Of a stretch of 39,819 bases of DNA, positions 31,233 to 39,715 are shown piece by piece (position 1 is the first letter of the stretch; each line of letters begins with the position of its first letter). The stretch comes from an uncultured Candidatus Actinomarina sp. (GTDB lineage Bacteria > Actinomycetota > Acidimicrobiia > Actinomarinales > Actinomarinaceae), in the NCBI GenBank assembly GCA_902555055.1, contig CACDQN010000001.1, forward strand, positions 1-39,819. The letters run 5' to 3'. The notes under the pieces were generated by a model that was not told the origin of the DNA, ran no database searches, and saw only the letters and a program-made list of their open reading frames with translations. The position numbers and the translations under genes were made by a program.

Positions 31233-32435
31233 ATGCCACAAGGCAAAGCAGTTATTGGACAATCTGGAGGTCCAACAGCTGTTATAAACAGGTCACTAGT
31301 TGGTTTTATTAAAGAAGCAACTAAATCAGATTTTGAAGAAATCCTTGGCGCAAAACATGGATTAGAAGGAATGCTCAATGAAGATTTTGTTGATCTTGCC
31401 AGCCTATCAGAAGCGCAACTTTACGGAATTGGTAAAACACCAGCTGCAGCCTTAGGTTCGGTCAGAAAAAAGCCTACAGAATCTGATATAGAAAAACTTG
31501 TTTCAATATTTGAAAAACAAAACATTAGAAACTTTTACTATATAGGCGGTAATGATTCTGCAGAAACAGCGAATCTCGTTGCGGAGGGAGCAAGTTCTAT
31601 TGGGTATGAAATGAAAGCATTTCATATTCCAAAAACTATTGATAATGATTTACTCGAAACAGACCACTGTCCAGGCTATGGCTCAGCGGCCCGGTTTGTC
31701 GCACATGCTTTTCAAGGGGATGATGCAGATAATAGAAGCCTCAAGGGAATCAAAATTAATGTTTTGATGGGTAGACATGCAGGCTGGCTTACTGCTGCAA
31801 GCACTCTAGGCAAATCTTCAGAAGAAGATGGCCCCCACTTAGTTTATGTTCCAGAAAAAGTATTTAAAATTGAAAACTTTTTAAAAGAAGTTAAAGAAGT
31901 ATATGATTCACTTGGAAGATGCGTGGTTGCAGTATCTGAAGGTATACACAACGAAGAGGGTGAGTATTTTCTACAGACATATGCAAGCGAAACAGGCTCT
32001 GGCTTAGCAGGAAAAACAGATAGTCACGGAAATATTCAACTCTCAGGTTCAGGTGCTTTAGGCGATACATTGACAAATATAGTTTCAGAACATATTGATA
32101 GTGCAAGGGTCAGGGCGGATACTTTTGGATATTTACAGAGATCTTTTTTAGCCGACATTTCTGATGTAGATGCTGAAGAGGCAGAGAGAGTTGGACAACA
32201 CGCTGTTGCTGCATCTAAAGACTTACAAAGTGGATCTGTAGTCCTTAAAAGAAAATTGTCAGAAACATACTTCTGTGATGTTGATGTTGTAGAGCTGAAT
32301 AAAGTTGCAAAACATACAAAAGATATGCCACAAGATTTTTTGGACGAAGCTAAGCCATATGTTACAAATAATTTTTTTGAATACGCCATGCCATTAACTG
32401 GCGGTATAGAGCCAAAAACACAAATTTTTGTTTAG
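31233..32435 (+). CDS. 6-Phosphofructokinase, predicted pyrophosphate-dependent
   Basis: A 400-aa PfkA-superfamily enzyme. GQSGGPTAVINRSL is the N-terminal loop. GGNDS (106-109 region) carries Asp108 where ATP enzymes have Gly. PKTIDND carries Lys134 where ATP enzymes have Gly. These two residues are the classical markers for pyrophosphate as phosphoryl donor, with the catalytic Asp in TIDND. MGRHAGWLTAAS is also family-typical. A PPi enzyme is reversible and serves glycolysis and gluconeogenesis. It is in an operon with the aldolase upstream (3 bp) and the thioesterase (0 bp), with GGGAG before the ATG. Confidence 0.88.
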   Translation: MPQGKAVIGQSGGPTAVINRSLVGFIKEATKSDFEEILGAKHGLEGMLNEDFVDLASLSEAQLYGIGKTPAAALGSVRKKPTESDIEKLVSIFEKQNIRNFYYIGGNDSAETANLVAEGASSIGYEMKAFHIPKTIDNDLLETDHCPGYGSAARFVAHAFQGDDADNRSLKGIKINVLMGRHAGWLTAASTLGKSSEEDGPHLVYVPEKVFKIENFLKEVKEVYDSLGRCVVAVSEGIHNEEGEYFLQTYASETGSGLAGKTDSHGNIQLSGSGALGDTLTNIVSEHIDSARVRADTFGYLQRSFLADISDVDAEEAERVGQHAVAASKDLQSGSVVLKRKLSETYFCDVDVVELNKVAKHTKDMPQDFLDEAKPYVTNNFFEYAMPLTGGIEPKTQIFV

Positions 32436-32870
32436 ATGTCAAAAATAACCTTATCCAGAGATGAATTTGAATCTTTTTGGAAAGCAACTATTCGATATTA
32501 TGAACTTGATCCTCAAGGGGTGATGCACAACGCTAACCATGTAGCATTTTTTGATCAGGCAATTACTGCTTATTTTAAGGATATAAATTTTGACTACTTA
32601 AAAGATATCGAACAAACAAAAAAAGATTTTCATACAGTACAGGTGTTAGTTCAGTACAATAAACCTCTTTATTTTGATCAAGATATAGAAATTGGCGTAA
32701 AGGTAAAAGAAATAGGAAACTCAAGCATTACCTGGATAATGGGAATGTTTTTAAAAGAAACAGGGGAATTAGTAAGTTCTTGTGAGGCTGTACATGTTTA
32801 CACTGACCAAACAACAATGCAGCCAACACCCATTACAGATGAACTTAAAGCAAAACTGAAGTTTAATTAA
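32436..32870 (+). CDS. Acyl-CoA thioesterase, YbgC/4HBT hot-dog family
   Basis: A 144-aa hot-dog-fold protein. RYYELDPQGVMHNANHVAFF (20-39) matches the family's catalytic segment, with Asp25 the expected catalytic residue of the 4-hydroxybenzoyl-CoA thioesterase group. VLVQYNKPLYFDQDIEIGV and SCEAVHVYTDQ complete the fold. It would hydrolyse acyl-CoA, with unknown chain specificity. Its ATG directly follows the phosphofructokinase stop codon, so it belongs to that operon by position. Confidence 0.85.
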   Translation: MSKITLSRDEFESFWKATIRYYELDPQGVMHNANHVAFFDQAITAYFKDINFDYLKDIEQTKKDFHTVQVLVQYNKPLYFDQDIEIGVKVKEIGNSSITWIMGMFLKETGELVSSCEAVHVYTDQTTMQPTPITDELKAKLKFN

Positions 32871-32898
32871 TCAATTCTTAAGGGTTAATATTGTTCAT

Positions 32899-33999
32899 AT
32901 GAATCAAAGAAGATATGATATTGACGCTTTGCGATCTATAGCAATGTTTCTACTTATTTTTTACCATCTTGGAATTTCGTTTACCTCCGTTGCTCCTTAC
33001 ATTGCATTTGTGCAAAACAAAAGATTTAATGATGGAATTTGGGACTTATTAAGCGTAATGAATTCATGGAGAATACCTCTTGTATTTCTAATTTCGGGAA
33101 TTGCTTTAAGGCTAGCTTTTCAAAGGAGAACAAAAATAGAAATGTTTAAAGAAAGAGCAAAAATTTTAATTGTTCCATATATTTTTGGTTCGGTAACTTT
33201 CGGAGCCGCATCACTTGCGATTGCATTTACTTATTACGAAGGTTGGTCAGACGAATATTTGTGGTTATGGGTTATAACAATATTCGACGGAGTTCATTTA
33301 TGGTTTCTAAAAAATATATTTATTTATTGTCTTATTTTGATTCCATTTTTAAATCTAGTTTCAAACAAAGTAGAAAAGGAAACTATATTTTCAAAAATTT
33401 TAAACCTGCCAGGTGGAGTTTTTGTATTTTCAATTCCGGTTATTCTTGAAGGCCACTTATTAAACGTTACTGCCTATTCTGAGGTAGTAAATTATGGGAG
33501 ATCTTATCAAGAGTATGCAAACACAAACCACGGTTTTTTACTAGGTTTTATATGGTTTTTCCTCGGAGTTCTTCTAGTTTCCCAAGGCGAAGTTTTTTGG
33601 GAATCAAATAAACGAAATTGGAAAATTCATCTCTTTCTGGGGTTTGCATTTTACTTTTACAGATTTTTTAACAACTTTGAAGACGGCTTTTCCTTGGATA
33701 ATCGTTTAATCTCTTTTGAATCATTCAATTTTATATTTTTGATGCTTGGGCTGGGGGCCGTTTATCTCAATAAGGACTCCCCACAACTTACTTATTACAA
33801 GACAGCAGTTTACCCTGTTTATATTGTTCACCTACCAGTACAAATGGCCGTAATGTATTATTTTTCTGGTATAAATATCCATCCAATAATAAAATTTCCA
33901 ATTGCTTTATTCTTAATTTGTTTCTTATCTCTAACTATTTATCATGCTATAAAAAACATCAAACGATTGAGACCACTGTTTGGTCTAAGAAATAAGTAA
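32899..33999 (+). CDS. Membrane-bound acyltransferase (acyltransferase 3 family)
   Basis: A 366-aa polytopic protein with about ten membrane helices. The family signature RRYDIDALRSIAMFLLIFYH at the N-terminus has the Arg and His considered essential in acyltransferase-3 proteins. Further points are FLISGIALRLAFQRR and HLWFLKNIFIYC. Members O-acetylate or acylate sugars, peptidoglycan or lipids on the outer face. The first of three lipoprotein genes starts 2 bp after its stop, so it is likely on the same transcript; whether it modifies a cell-envelope polymer or the lipoproteins is unknown. Confidence 0.85.
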   Translation: MNQRRYDIDALRSIAMFLLIFYHLGISFTSVAPYIAFVQNKRFNDGIWDLLSVMNSWRIPLVFLISGIALRLAFQRRTKIEMFKERAKILIVPYIFGSVTFGAASLAIAFTYYEGWSDEYLWLWVITIFDGVHLWFLKNIFIYCLILIPFLNLVSNKVEKETIFSKILNLPGGVFVFSIPVILEGHLLNVTAYSEVVNYGRSYQEYANTNHGFLLGFIWFFLGVLLVSQGEVFWESNKRNWKIHLFLGFAFYFYRFFNNFEDGFSLDNRLISFESFNFIFLMLGLGAVYLNKDSPQLTYYKTAVYPVYIVHLPVQMAVMYYFSGINIHPIIKFPIALFLICFLSLTIYHAIKNIKRLRPLFGLRNK

Positions 34000-34001
34000 A
34001 A

Positions 34002-34508
34002 ATGAAAAAAGTGAATTTATTATTTTTTATTCTTTTTCTAAGTTTTTGTTCAACCTCTAGCGGTAGTGGAATAGCTTCTCTATCAGACGACACAACCACT
34101 ACTTTAGTAATAACTGAAGAGGACTATCCAATTGTTTTGACTAAGTGTTTAAATGAAGAAAAGGGTTATAACCTAGTAACTCCATTTGATATAGAAGATT
34201 TAAAAACAAACATTGGTCAGTTAAGCAATAGTAAAGAGGAAGAATTACAGCTAGGGGAAGATGTTAACTACTGTATAAACAAATATAACCTTTGGTCAGA
34301 TTCGTCTTCCTCAAACCCAGAAGAGCTTGCAAAATTATATGATCAAAACCTCGAATTAGCTAAATGCTTAAGAGAAAAGGGTATAAATGTTCCAGACCCA
34401 AGTCAACAAGAACCTAAACTTGACTTAAGTGGGTTAACTAAATCAAAAGATGAAATTACTCCACTTTTAAAAGAATGTGGATATGGTGAATCAGAATATG
34501 AAAAATAA
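34002..34508 (+). CDS. Four-cysteine lipoprotein A (paralogue family)
   Basis: A 168-aa lipoprotein: the signal MKKVNLLFFILFLSFC has lipobox Cys16, and a Ser/Thr linker follows. Four further cysteines are at 49, 91, 122 and 159. The protein is two copies of one unit: KCLNEEKGYN ... YCINKYNLW and KCLREKGINVPDP ... ECGYG. It is paralogous to the lipoproteins at 34498, 35108 and 39182 with matching Cys spacing (about 42/31/37). The function is unknown. The 'CMRExGVxxPDP' type of lipoprotein is one I associate with actinobacterial adaptor/ABC efflux loci, and one such locus follows here. Confidence 0.75.
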   Translation: MKKVNLLFFILFLSFCSTSSGSGIASLSDDTTTTLVITEEDYPIVLTKCLNEEKGYNLVTPFDIEDLKTNIGQLSNSKEEELQLGEDVNYCINKYNLWSDSSSSNPEELAKLYDQNLELAKCLREKGINVPDPSQQEPKLDLSGLTKSKDEITPLLKECGYGESEYEK

Positions 34509-35091
34509 GAGTTTAATAATCCTGATGTTTATTATCTCTTCAGCATGTTCTGCGTCAAATGATGCGCAAGGTGTAGTTTCCACTCAAGACTTATCGACAG
34601 ATACTACAGTAACAACTGTCCTAGAAAGTGTTGTTGAAGAAACTTTAACACCGGAAGACGCACAGCTTTTGTTAGCTAGGTGCTTAAGAGATAGTGGATA
34701 TGATGTTCAAGATCCAAAAAATAATGATGACTTAAGGAGTATTTTAACTCCGATATTTCTTGCAGCTGATGAAAGAGGAAGAGCAGAGCTTTTTCAGACT
34801 ATACAAACATGCGCAGAAGAAAATAATATTCCTTTGGGAGATAACGCAGACTTTGAAAACCCAGAAGATATTGCAGATAGATTGGATACAGAGCTTGAAT
34901 TTGCTCAATGCTTAAGAGGAAAAGGCATAGAGGTTGAAGACCCGAGTGTAGACAGGCCCCTTAGACCAATACTTGTTGAATTAGTACAGTCTGGCCAATA
35001 TTTAGAAGATCAAATTAGAGAAGCTGCTGGAGAATGTTTTGATGATCTCGGACTTGAACCACCAGAACAAGGTGGAGGATAAAACTACATA
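34498..35091 (+). CDS. Four-cysteine lipoprotein B (paralogue family)
   Basis: A 194-aa lipoprotein; the signal MKNKSLIILMFIISSAC has lipobox Cys17. Mature cysteines are at 62, 105, 138 and 180. The repeat landmarks are RCLRDSGYDVQDP ... TCAEENN and QCLRGKGIEVEDP ... ECFDDLG. An acidic, Thr-rich linker precedes the first repeat. The frame extends upstream to 34477, but the ATG at 34498 begins the signal peptide and overlaps lipoprotein A by 11 bp. The stop is at about 35080-35082, so the trailing bases before the next gene are non-coding; end coordinate should be read as 35082. Confidence 0.72.
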
Positions 35092-35107
35092 TTATTTATA
35101 CTTTTGT

Positions 35108-35707
35108 ATGTATAAAAAATCGTCAATAATACTGATACTACTAACAGCTTGTTCTTTCATCCAACAAGAAGAGAAATCCGTTGTTTCAGTTGCTGATACC
35201 GACAAAGGAAAAGAAGCAATTGCTTTGGGTGTTGAGCTGTCAGACGATAGAGAAGAAATTTCAGATGAAGATGCACCACTAGTCCTTGTTCAATGCGTAA
35301 ATGAATCTGGCTATAAATTTAAAGAACCTAAAAACTTCCTAGACCTCTACACAACCATTGCATCGTATTTTGAAACAATAACCGAACAAGAGGCTGAAGA
35401 ACTCTGGAGCATAATCGAAGAATGTGCATTGAAATATAATTTATGGGGCGTCGCTGATGAGAATCAATTTGAAGACCCCGCACAAGTTGCAAAAGAATTA
35501 GACAGCTCTCTTTTTATTGCTAAATGTTTTAGAGAGAATGGATACCCTAAGGTTCCTGACCCTAATTACTTTAATAGAAACGTAAATCTTGACGCATACA
35601 CCACTGAAGAATGGGATTTTAGTGAAGATGATCCAATTGTTCAGACATGGCAAGCTTGTGAGGAAATAATGCCAGAAGAACTAAAAAATGAGGAGTGGGA
35701 TGATTAA
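35108..35707 (+). CDS. Four-cysteine lipoprotein C (paralogue family)
   Basis: A 199-aa lipoprotein; the signal MYKKSSIILILLTAC has lipobox Cys15. Mature cysteines are at 63, 106, 140 and 184. The repeats read QCVNESGYKFKEP ... ECALKYNLWG and KCFRENGYPKVPDP ... ACEEIMPEE. The NLW(G/S) wording after the second cysteine is shared with lipoprotein A. The open frame reaches back to 35039, but the ATG at 35108 begins a proper signal peptide 25 bp after the stop of lipoprotein B. It is highly acidic overall. The function is unknown. Confidence 0.75.
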   Translation: MYKKSSIILILLTACSFIQQEEKSVVSVADTDKGKEAIALGVELSDDREEISDEDAPLVLVQCVNESGYKFKEPKNFLDLYTTIASYFETITEQEAEELWSIIEECALKYNLWGVADENQFEDPAQVAKELDSSLFIAKCFRENGYPKVPDPNYFNRNVNLDAYTTEEWDFSEDDPIVQTWQACEEIMPEELKNEEWDD

Positions 35708-35770
35708 GAAATTTAATAAAATAATTTCTCAGAAAACTTACAGGTTTAATAAACTAATCTGATTGGAACA

Positions 35771-37336
35771 ATGATGAAAAACTTACTTAAATTAAAAAAC
35801 TTATACGCACTAATTTTTATAACAGCTCTGGCTTATGGAGGTTATTATTTTGGGACACAAAACACAGAAGATAATACTAGCAGTAAAACCCTAGAGCTTA
35901 CAACTGTATCTATTCAAAAAGGTGATTTAGCAAAAAAAGAAGAATATAACGGCACACTTCGCCAAACAGATAAAAAAATTCTTAACTCACCAACAAATGG
36001 TGTAGTTACATTCCTACCCAAAGAAGGAAGCGTTGTAAATTTTGGTGAAGTATTATTTATAATCGACAACAAACCTGTAATTTTACTTCAAGGAAGTACA
36101 CCTTTTTATAGAACATTAGATCTTAATTCAGACCCAGGTGTTGACATACAACAAGTTGAAGAAGCTTTGGTTTACTTAGGCTATGCCGATAGTGCTTTTG
36201 TGCCTGATGAAGTCTTTGATGAACAAACCTCCAAGATGTTAAATACTTTATATATTGATTACGGCATTGATACAAAGTCAGAAATAACACCAACAGAGCA
36301 GGTTTTAATAAATCAAAAACAAGATGAAATAGAACTCCTAGAAAATACAGTTTCAGACGGTGGTACAACCTTAAGCGAAGTAAACAATAAAAAGAAACTA
36401 TTAGATGACGCAAAAGAAAATGCGACAAAAGAAAACGCTGCATGGCAGGCTGCTGAGAATGAAATTGAAAGAATACAAAATTTAATAGATGAGCTTACAT
36501 ATGAGTCAATGTCTGAAGACACCCGTGCAGGAAAAAAGGCTCAATATGAAGAGGATATTAAGACGCAGGAACGTATTCAAAGCAGGGAAGCTGGTAAAGA
36601 ATCTGGAATTGATGCAACAGAACAACTAGCTATCGACAATGCTCAAAAAGCATATGATGATACTTTAGAGTCATATAACGAAGGCGTAGATAGAGATGCA
36701 GAGCTTGCTAAAGCAAGAGAAGAGTTAAACGAGCTTCAATTAAGTTCTATCTCTGAAACATTCAGCCCAACTAATGCTTTTGCTTCACAGACACCAATAA
36801 TTACTGGGTCAATCATAAATGATTTAGGATCTGCTGTTGCACTCAACTCACCACTGTATAACATTTCATCAGTAGGGATAGAGGTAGTTTTTCAAGTAGA
36901 TGCCACAGATCAAGAAACAGTAACATTAGGTAAAAATGTTGAAATAGAACTCCCAACAGACGAAAGAGTTCCAACTGTTATTACTTTTATTGACCAAGTA
37001 GTGACACAAACACAGGCAGGAGACTTTATAGAGGTAGTTCTTGAAGTTCTAAACCCTGAAGAAGTCGAGGCTTATGACCAAGCTCCTGTCAAAGTATTTT
37101 TAACAACAGAGGTCTCTGAAAATGTTTTATATGTACCCGTAAACGCACTCCTAGCCTTAGCTGAGGGAGGATATGCCCTTGAAGTATACGAAGGAGTAGC
37201 TGAGGGAAGTACTTTTGAAGGAGAGTCTGGTGTGGACACAACTTATGTTGCAGTGGAGATAGGAGTGTTTACAGATGGATTTGTTGAGGTGATTGGAAAC
37301 ATTCAAGAAGGACAATTGGTAGTTGTTCCGAGATGA
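35771..37336 (+). CDS. MacA/HlyD-type membrane-fusion adaptor with peptidoglycan-binding insert
   Basis: A 521-aa adaptor. An uncleaved N-terminal membrane helix (11-27) is followed by a lipoyl/barrel-sandwich start (NGVVTFLPKEGSVVNFGEVL). Next is a PG_binding_1-like segment (about 122-150, DIQQVEEALVYLGY), then a long charged coiled coil (about 175-335). The second half of the lipoyl domain and beta-barrel with VYVPVNALL-type ending complete it. Such adaptors partner MacB-type ABC exporters; in a Gram-positive the coiled coil would reach into the wall. The ATPase gene overlaps its end by 4 bp. Confidence 0.85.
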   Translation: MMKNLLKLKNLYALIFITALAYGGYYFGTQNTEDNTSSKTLELTTVSIQKGDLAKKEEYNGTLRQTDKKILNSPTNGVVTFLPKEGSVVNFGEVLFIIDNKPVILLQGSTPFYRTLDLNSDPGVDIQQVEEALVYLGYADSAFVPDEVFDEQTSKMLNTLYIDYGIDTKSEITPTEQVLINQKQDEIELLENTVSDGGTTLSEVNNKKKLLDDAKENATKENAAWQAAENEIERIQNLIDELTYESMSEDTRAGKKAQYEEDIKTQERIQSREAGKESGIDATEQLAIDNAQKAYDDTLESYNEGVDRDAELAKAREELNELQLSSISETFSPTNAFASQTPIITGSIINDLGSAVALNSPLYNISSVGIEVVFQVDATDQETVTLGKNVEIELPTDERVPTVITFIDQVVTQTQAGDFIEVVLEVLNPEEVEAYDQAPVKVFLTTEVSENVLYVPVNALLALAEGGYALEVYEGVAEGSTFEGESGVDTTYVAVEIGVFTDGFVEVIGNIQEGQLVVVPR

Positions 37337-38004
37337 ACTCTGTAATTTCAATTAATAATATTACAAAAACCTATGAAGGACCACCTCCGGTCAAAGCTTT
37401 GGATGGCGTAACTCTTGAGGTTCAAAAAGGAGACTTTGTCGCAATAGTAGGTCAGTCTGGAAGTGGAAAGTCTACCCTTTTGAACATGATAGGTTTACTT
37501 GATAGCGTTACTGAAGGCACTATAGACATAGAGGGAAAAAATATATCAGAACTTTCTGATAATGAACTTTCTAAATTTAGGGGAGAAAAAATTGGATTTA
37601 TATTCCAGAGCTTCTTCTTGCTACCAGGTCTCACAGCTCAAGAAAATGTTGCTGAAGGACTTTTATATCAAGGAATTTCAAGAACAGAAAGATTAGAGAG
37701 CGCAACAAAAGTTTTAGAACAGGTTGGGCTTGGAGACAGAACTACACACCTTCCTAAAGAACTTTCAGGAGGGCAGCAACAAAGGGTTGCTATCGCTAGG
37801 GCTTTGGTACAAGATCCTGCTTTTGTGTTAGCTGATGAACCAACTGGAAACTTAGATAAAGAGTCTGGTTTAAATATATTGAACATACTTAAAGAGCTTA
37901 ATAATCAAGGAAAGACAGTAATTATGATTACTCACAATCAAGAACATGCAAATATGTTTGAAAAGGTAATCGAGTTAGTTGATGGAAAAGTTGTAAACAG
38001 ATGA
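37333..38004 (+). CDS. MacB-type ABC transporter ATP-binding protein
   Basis: A 223-aa ATPase with Walker A GQSGSGKST (40-48), signature LSGGQQQRV, Walker B FVLADEPTGNLD and switch His in MITHNQEH. It is in the MacB/LolD/FtsE class. ATGA overlaps link it to the adaptor upstream and the permease downstream, so the three form one machine. It is a separate copy from the ATPase at 950-1678, which has no adaptor. Confidence 0.92.
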   Translation: MNSVISINNITKTYEGPPPVKALDGVTLEVQKGDFVAIVGQSGSGKSTLLNMIGLLDSVTEGTIDIEGKNISELSDNELSKFRGEKIGFIFQSFFLLPGLTAQENVAEGLLYQGISRTERLESATKVLEQVGLGDRTTHLPKELSGGQQQRVAIARALVQDPAFVLADEPTGNLDKESGLNILNILKELNNQGKTVIMITHNQEHANMFEKVIELVDGKVVNR

Positions 38005-39185
38005 GTAAAAATAAGCTAAGAACAAGGGACCTTTTCTTTGTTGCTGTATATGGTGTAAAAGCTAGAAAAGGTAGAGCAGCTTTAACATCAATTGGAATAG
38101 GAATAGGCATAGCAGCAATTGTCGCAGTTTCTGGAATAGCTGCATCAGGAAGTGCAGACCTACTTTCTACTCTTGAGTCCCTTGGTACGAATCTAGTGAA
38201 AGCATCCCCTCAAGCTGGTTTTTTTGGAACACAAGAAGAACTCCCTGAAGGAGTAATTGGTATGGTTGAGAGAATTGGACCAGTTGAAGAGGTAACATCT
38301 ACTACCCAAACAGATTTATTAGTTAGACGTTCAAACTTTATTTCAGAATTTGAAGGAGGCGGTATTTCCACAATTGTCACAAGCTCCGAACTCTTAAATG
38401 TTATTGGTGGAAAACTTTCGGAGGGACGTTTTATAACAGAAGGCCTCGCTGATTTACCTGTCACTGTTCTTGGAAGTGTTACAGCTAAAAGGTTGGGAAT
38501 TACAAACTTATCTAAACCTACGAAGATACTAATAGATGATGAGTGGTTTGGGGTTATAGGCATTGTTGAAGAACTTAAAATACATCCAGATTTAGACAGA
38601 TCTGTTTTTATTGGTTATGGAGCAGCTAAGAAACTTTTTGATATTAACAAAGAGCCAACCACTATTTACTTAAGAGCAAATCCTACTTTTATTGAAGATG
38701 TTGTTGAGGTTATTGCACCTTCAATGAACCCAGAAAACCCTGACCAAGTTGAAGTTTCAAGACCCTCGGATGCACTAGAAGCACAGCAAGCTGTTGAAGC
38801 TTCGTTCACAAACTTATTACTTGGACTCGGTTCTGTAGCCCTTCTAGTCGGGGGTGTAGCTATAGCTAACGTTATGGTTATGTCTGTTTTAGAAAGAAGA
38901 ATGGAAATTGGAGTTAGAAGATCTATTGGTGCTACAAGAAGGGAAATCAGGTACCAATTTTTACTAGAAAGCGTTGTACTATCAGGAATTGGAGGACTGG
39001 TTGGTGTTATGTTGGGTTCACTTATTACCCTGGCTTACACTAATTATACAAATATTGTATTCTCAATACCAGTATGGCAAATTTTAGGAGCAGTAGTTTT
39101 AGCATTATTAATTGGAGCTATTTCAGGAGTTTATCCAGCAATAAAAGCATCAAAAATACAACCAGCAGAAGCGGTTCGAAAATAA
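38001..39185 (+). CDS. MacB-type ABC transporter permease
   Basis: A 394-aa permease in the MacB layout. It has a cytoplasmic start, TM1 at about 28-50 (ALTSIGIGIGIAAIVAVSGI), a ~220-residue extracytoplasmic core, then three helices (about 270-300, 325-350, 355-380) with the FtsX motif ERRMEIGVRRSIGATRREIR between TM2 and TM3. It works with the ATPase and adaptor just upstream. The substrate is unknown. Its TAA stop overlaps the presumed ATA start of lipoprotein D, where the other junctions of this operon are ATGA. Confidence 0.92.
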   Translation: MSKNKLRTRDLFFVAVYGVKARKGRAALTSIGIGIGIAAIVAVSGIAASGSADLLSTLESLGTNLVKASPQAGFFGTQEELPEGVIGMVERIGPVEEVTSTTQTDLLVRRSNFISEFEGGGISTIVTSSELLNVIGGKLSEGRFITEGLADLPVTVLGSVTAKRLGITNLSKPTKILIDDEWFGVIGIVEELKIHPDLDRSVFIGYGAAKKLFDINKEPTTIYLRANPTFIEDVVEVIAPSMNPENPDQVEVSRPSDALEAQQAVEASFTNLLLGLGSVALLVGGVAIANVMVMSVLERRMEIGVRRSIGATRREIRYQFLLESVVLSGIGGLVGVMLGSLITLAYTNYTNIVFSIPVWQILGAVVLALLIGAISGVYPAIKASKIQPAEAVRK

Positions 39186-39706
39186 AAATACTTTTTTTTA
39201 TACTTCTTTTATCTTCTTGCACTATTGGTGGTGAGGAAACAACACAGGGGGTTGTCACTATAGATGACTCAACAGTAACAACTATCTTAGATGAAGAAAC
39301 AACATTTGAAGAAGGAGTACTAAATTTTGCTCAGTGCATGAGAGAAGAGGGTATTAACTTTCCAGACCCAACCTTTGATATTGACGGAAATCCAGAATTT
39401 GACAATTTAGAAATAGAGAATGAAGATGAATTTGAAACAGCATTTGAAAATTGTGAAGAAATTTTAAGAAATGCTCTTCCAGAGCAATTCGACTTAGATC
39501 CAGAAGTTGAAGCAGCATTAGTAGATGCTTCATTAGAGTTTTCTCAGTGCATGAGAGAAGAAGGTATTGATTTTCCAGACCCCAAACCTGGTGAATTTGG
39601 CTTCTTTGCATTTAGGGATGCTGATATTGACTTTAACTCAGAAGCTGTACAGCAAGCTTTTGAAATATGTCAGCCCGAAAACCCACTTGATAATCTTGAT
39701 GATTAG
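39182..39706 (+). CDS. Four-cysteine lipoprotein D, apparent ATA start
   Basis: A 174-aa lipoprotein if read from ATA at 39182: (M)KILFFILLLSSC is a textbook signal with lipobox Cys13. Mature cysteines are at 52, 91, 123 and 163, as in lipoproteins A-C. The two repeats start QCMREEGINFPDP and QCMREEGIDFPDP, and their DNA is nearly identical. No ATG, GTG or TTG lies near the signal peptide. The nearest upstream ATG is 39074, deep in the permease gene, which would add about 36 residues before the signal. The gene is therefore either ATA-initiated, mutated at its start, or affected by a base error. Confidence 0.7.
   Translation: MKILFFILLLSSCTIGGEETTQGVVTIDDSTVTTILDEETTFEEGVLNFAQCMREEGINFPDPTFDIDGNPEFDNLEIENEDEFETAFENCEEILRNALPEQFDLDPEVEAALVDASLEFSQCMREEGIDFPDPKPGEFGFFAFRDADIDFNSEAVQQAFEICQPENPLDNLDD
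39331..39582 (+). repeat. 39-bp near-identical internal repeat in lipoprotein D
   Basis: Bases 39331-39369 and 39544-39582 match at 36 of 39 positions (hand alignment), both encoding QCMREEGI(N/D)FPDP. The copies are 213 bp apart. They mark the start of each half of the protein, and the high DNA identity suggests recent duplication or conversion between the halves. Confidence 0.8.
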
Positions 39707-39715
39707 TTAAAACAG

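Noticed and set aside
35083-35091. Bases after the lipoprotein B stop included in its listed end
   Set aside because: The translated frame stops at 35082 (GGT GGA GGA TAA); no coding is claimed beyond it.
35039-35107. N-terminal extension of lipoprotein C from an upstream start
   Set aside because: It lies within lipoprotein B and in front of a complete signal peptide starting at ATG 35108.
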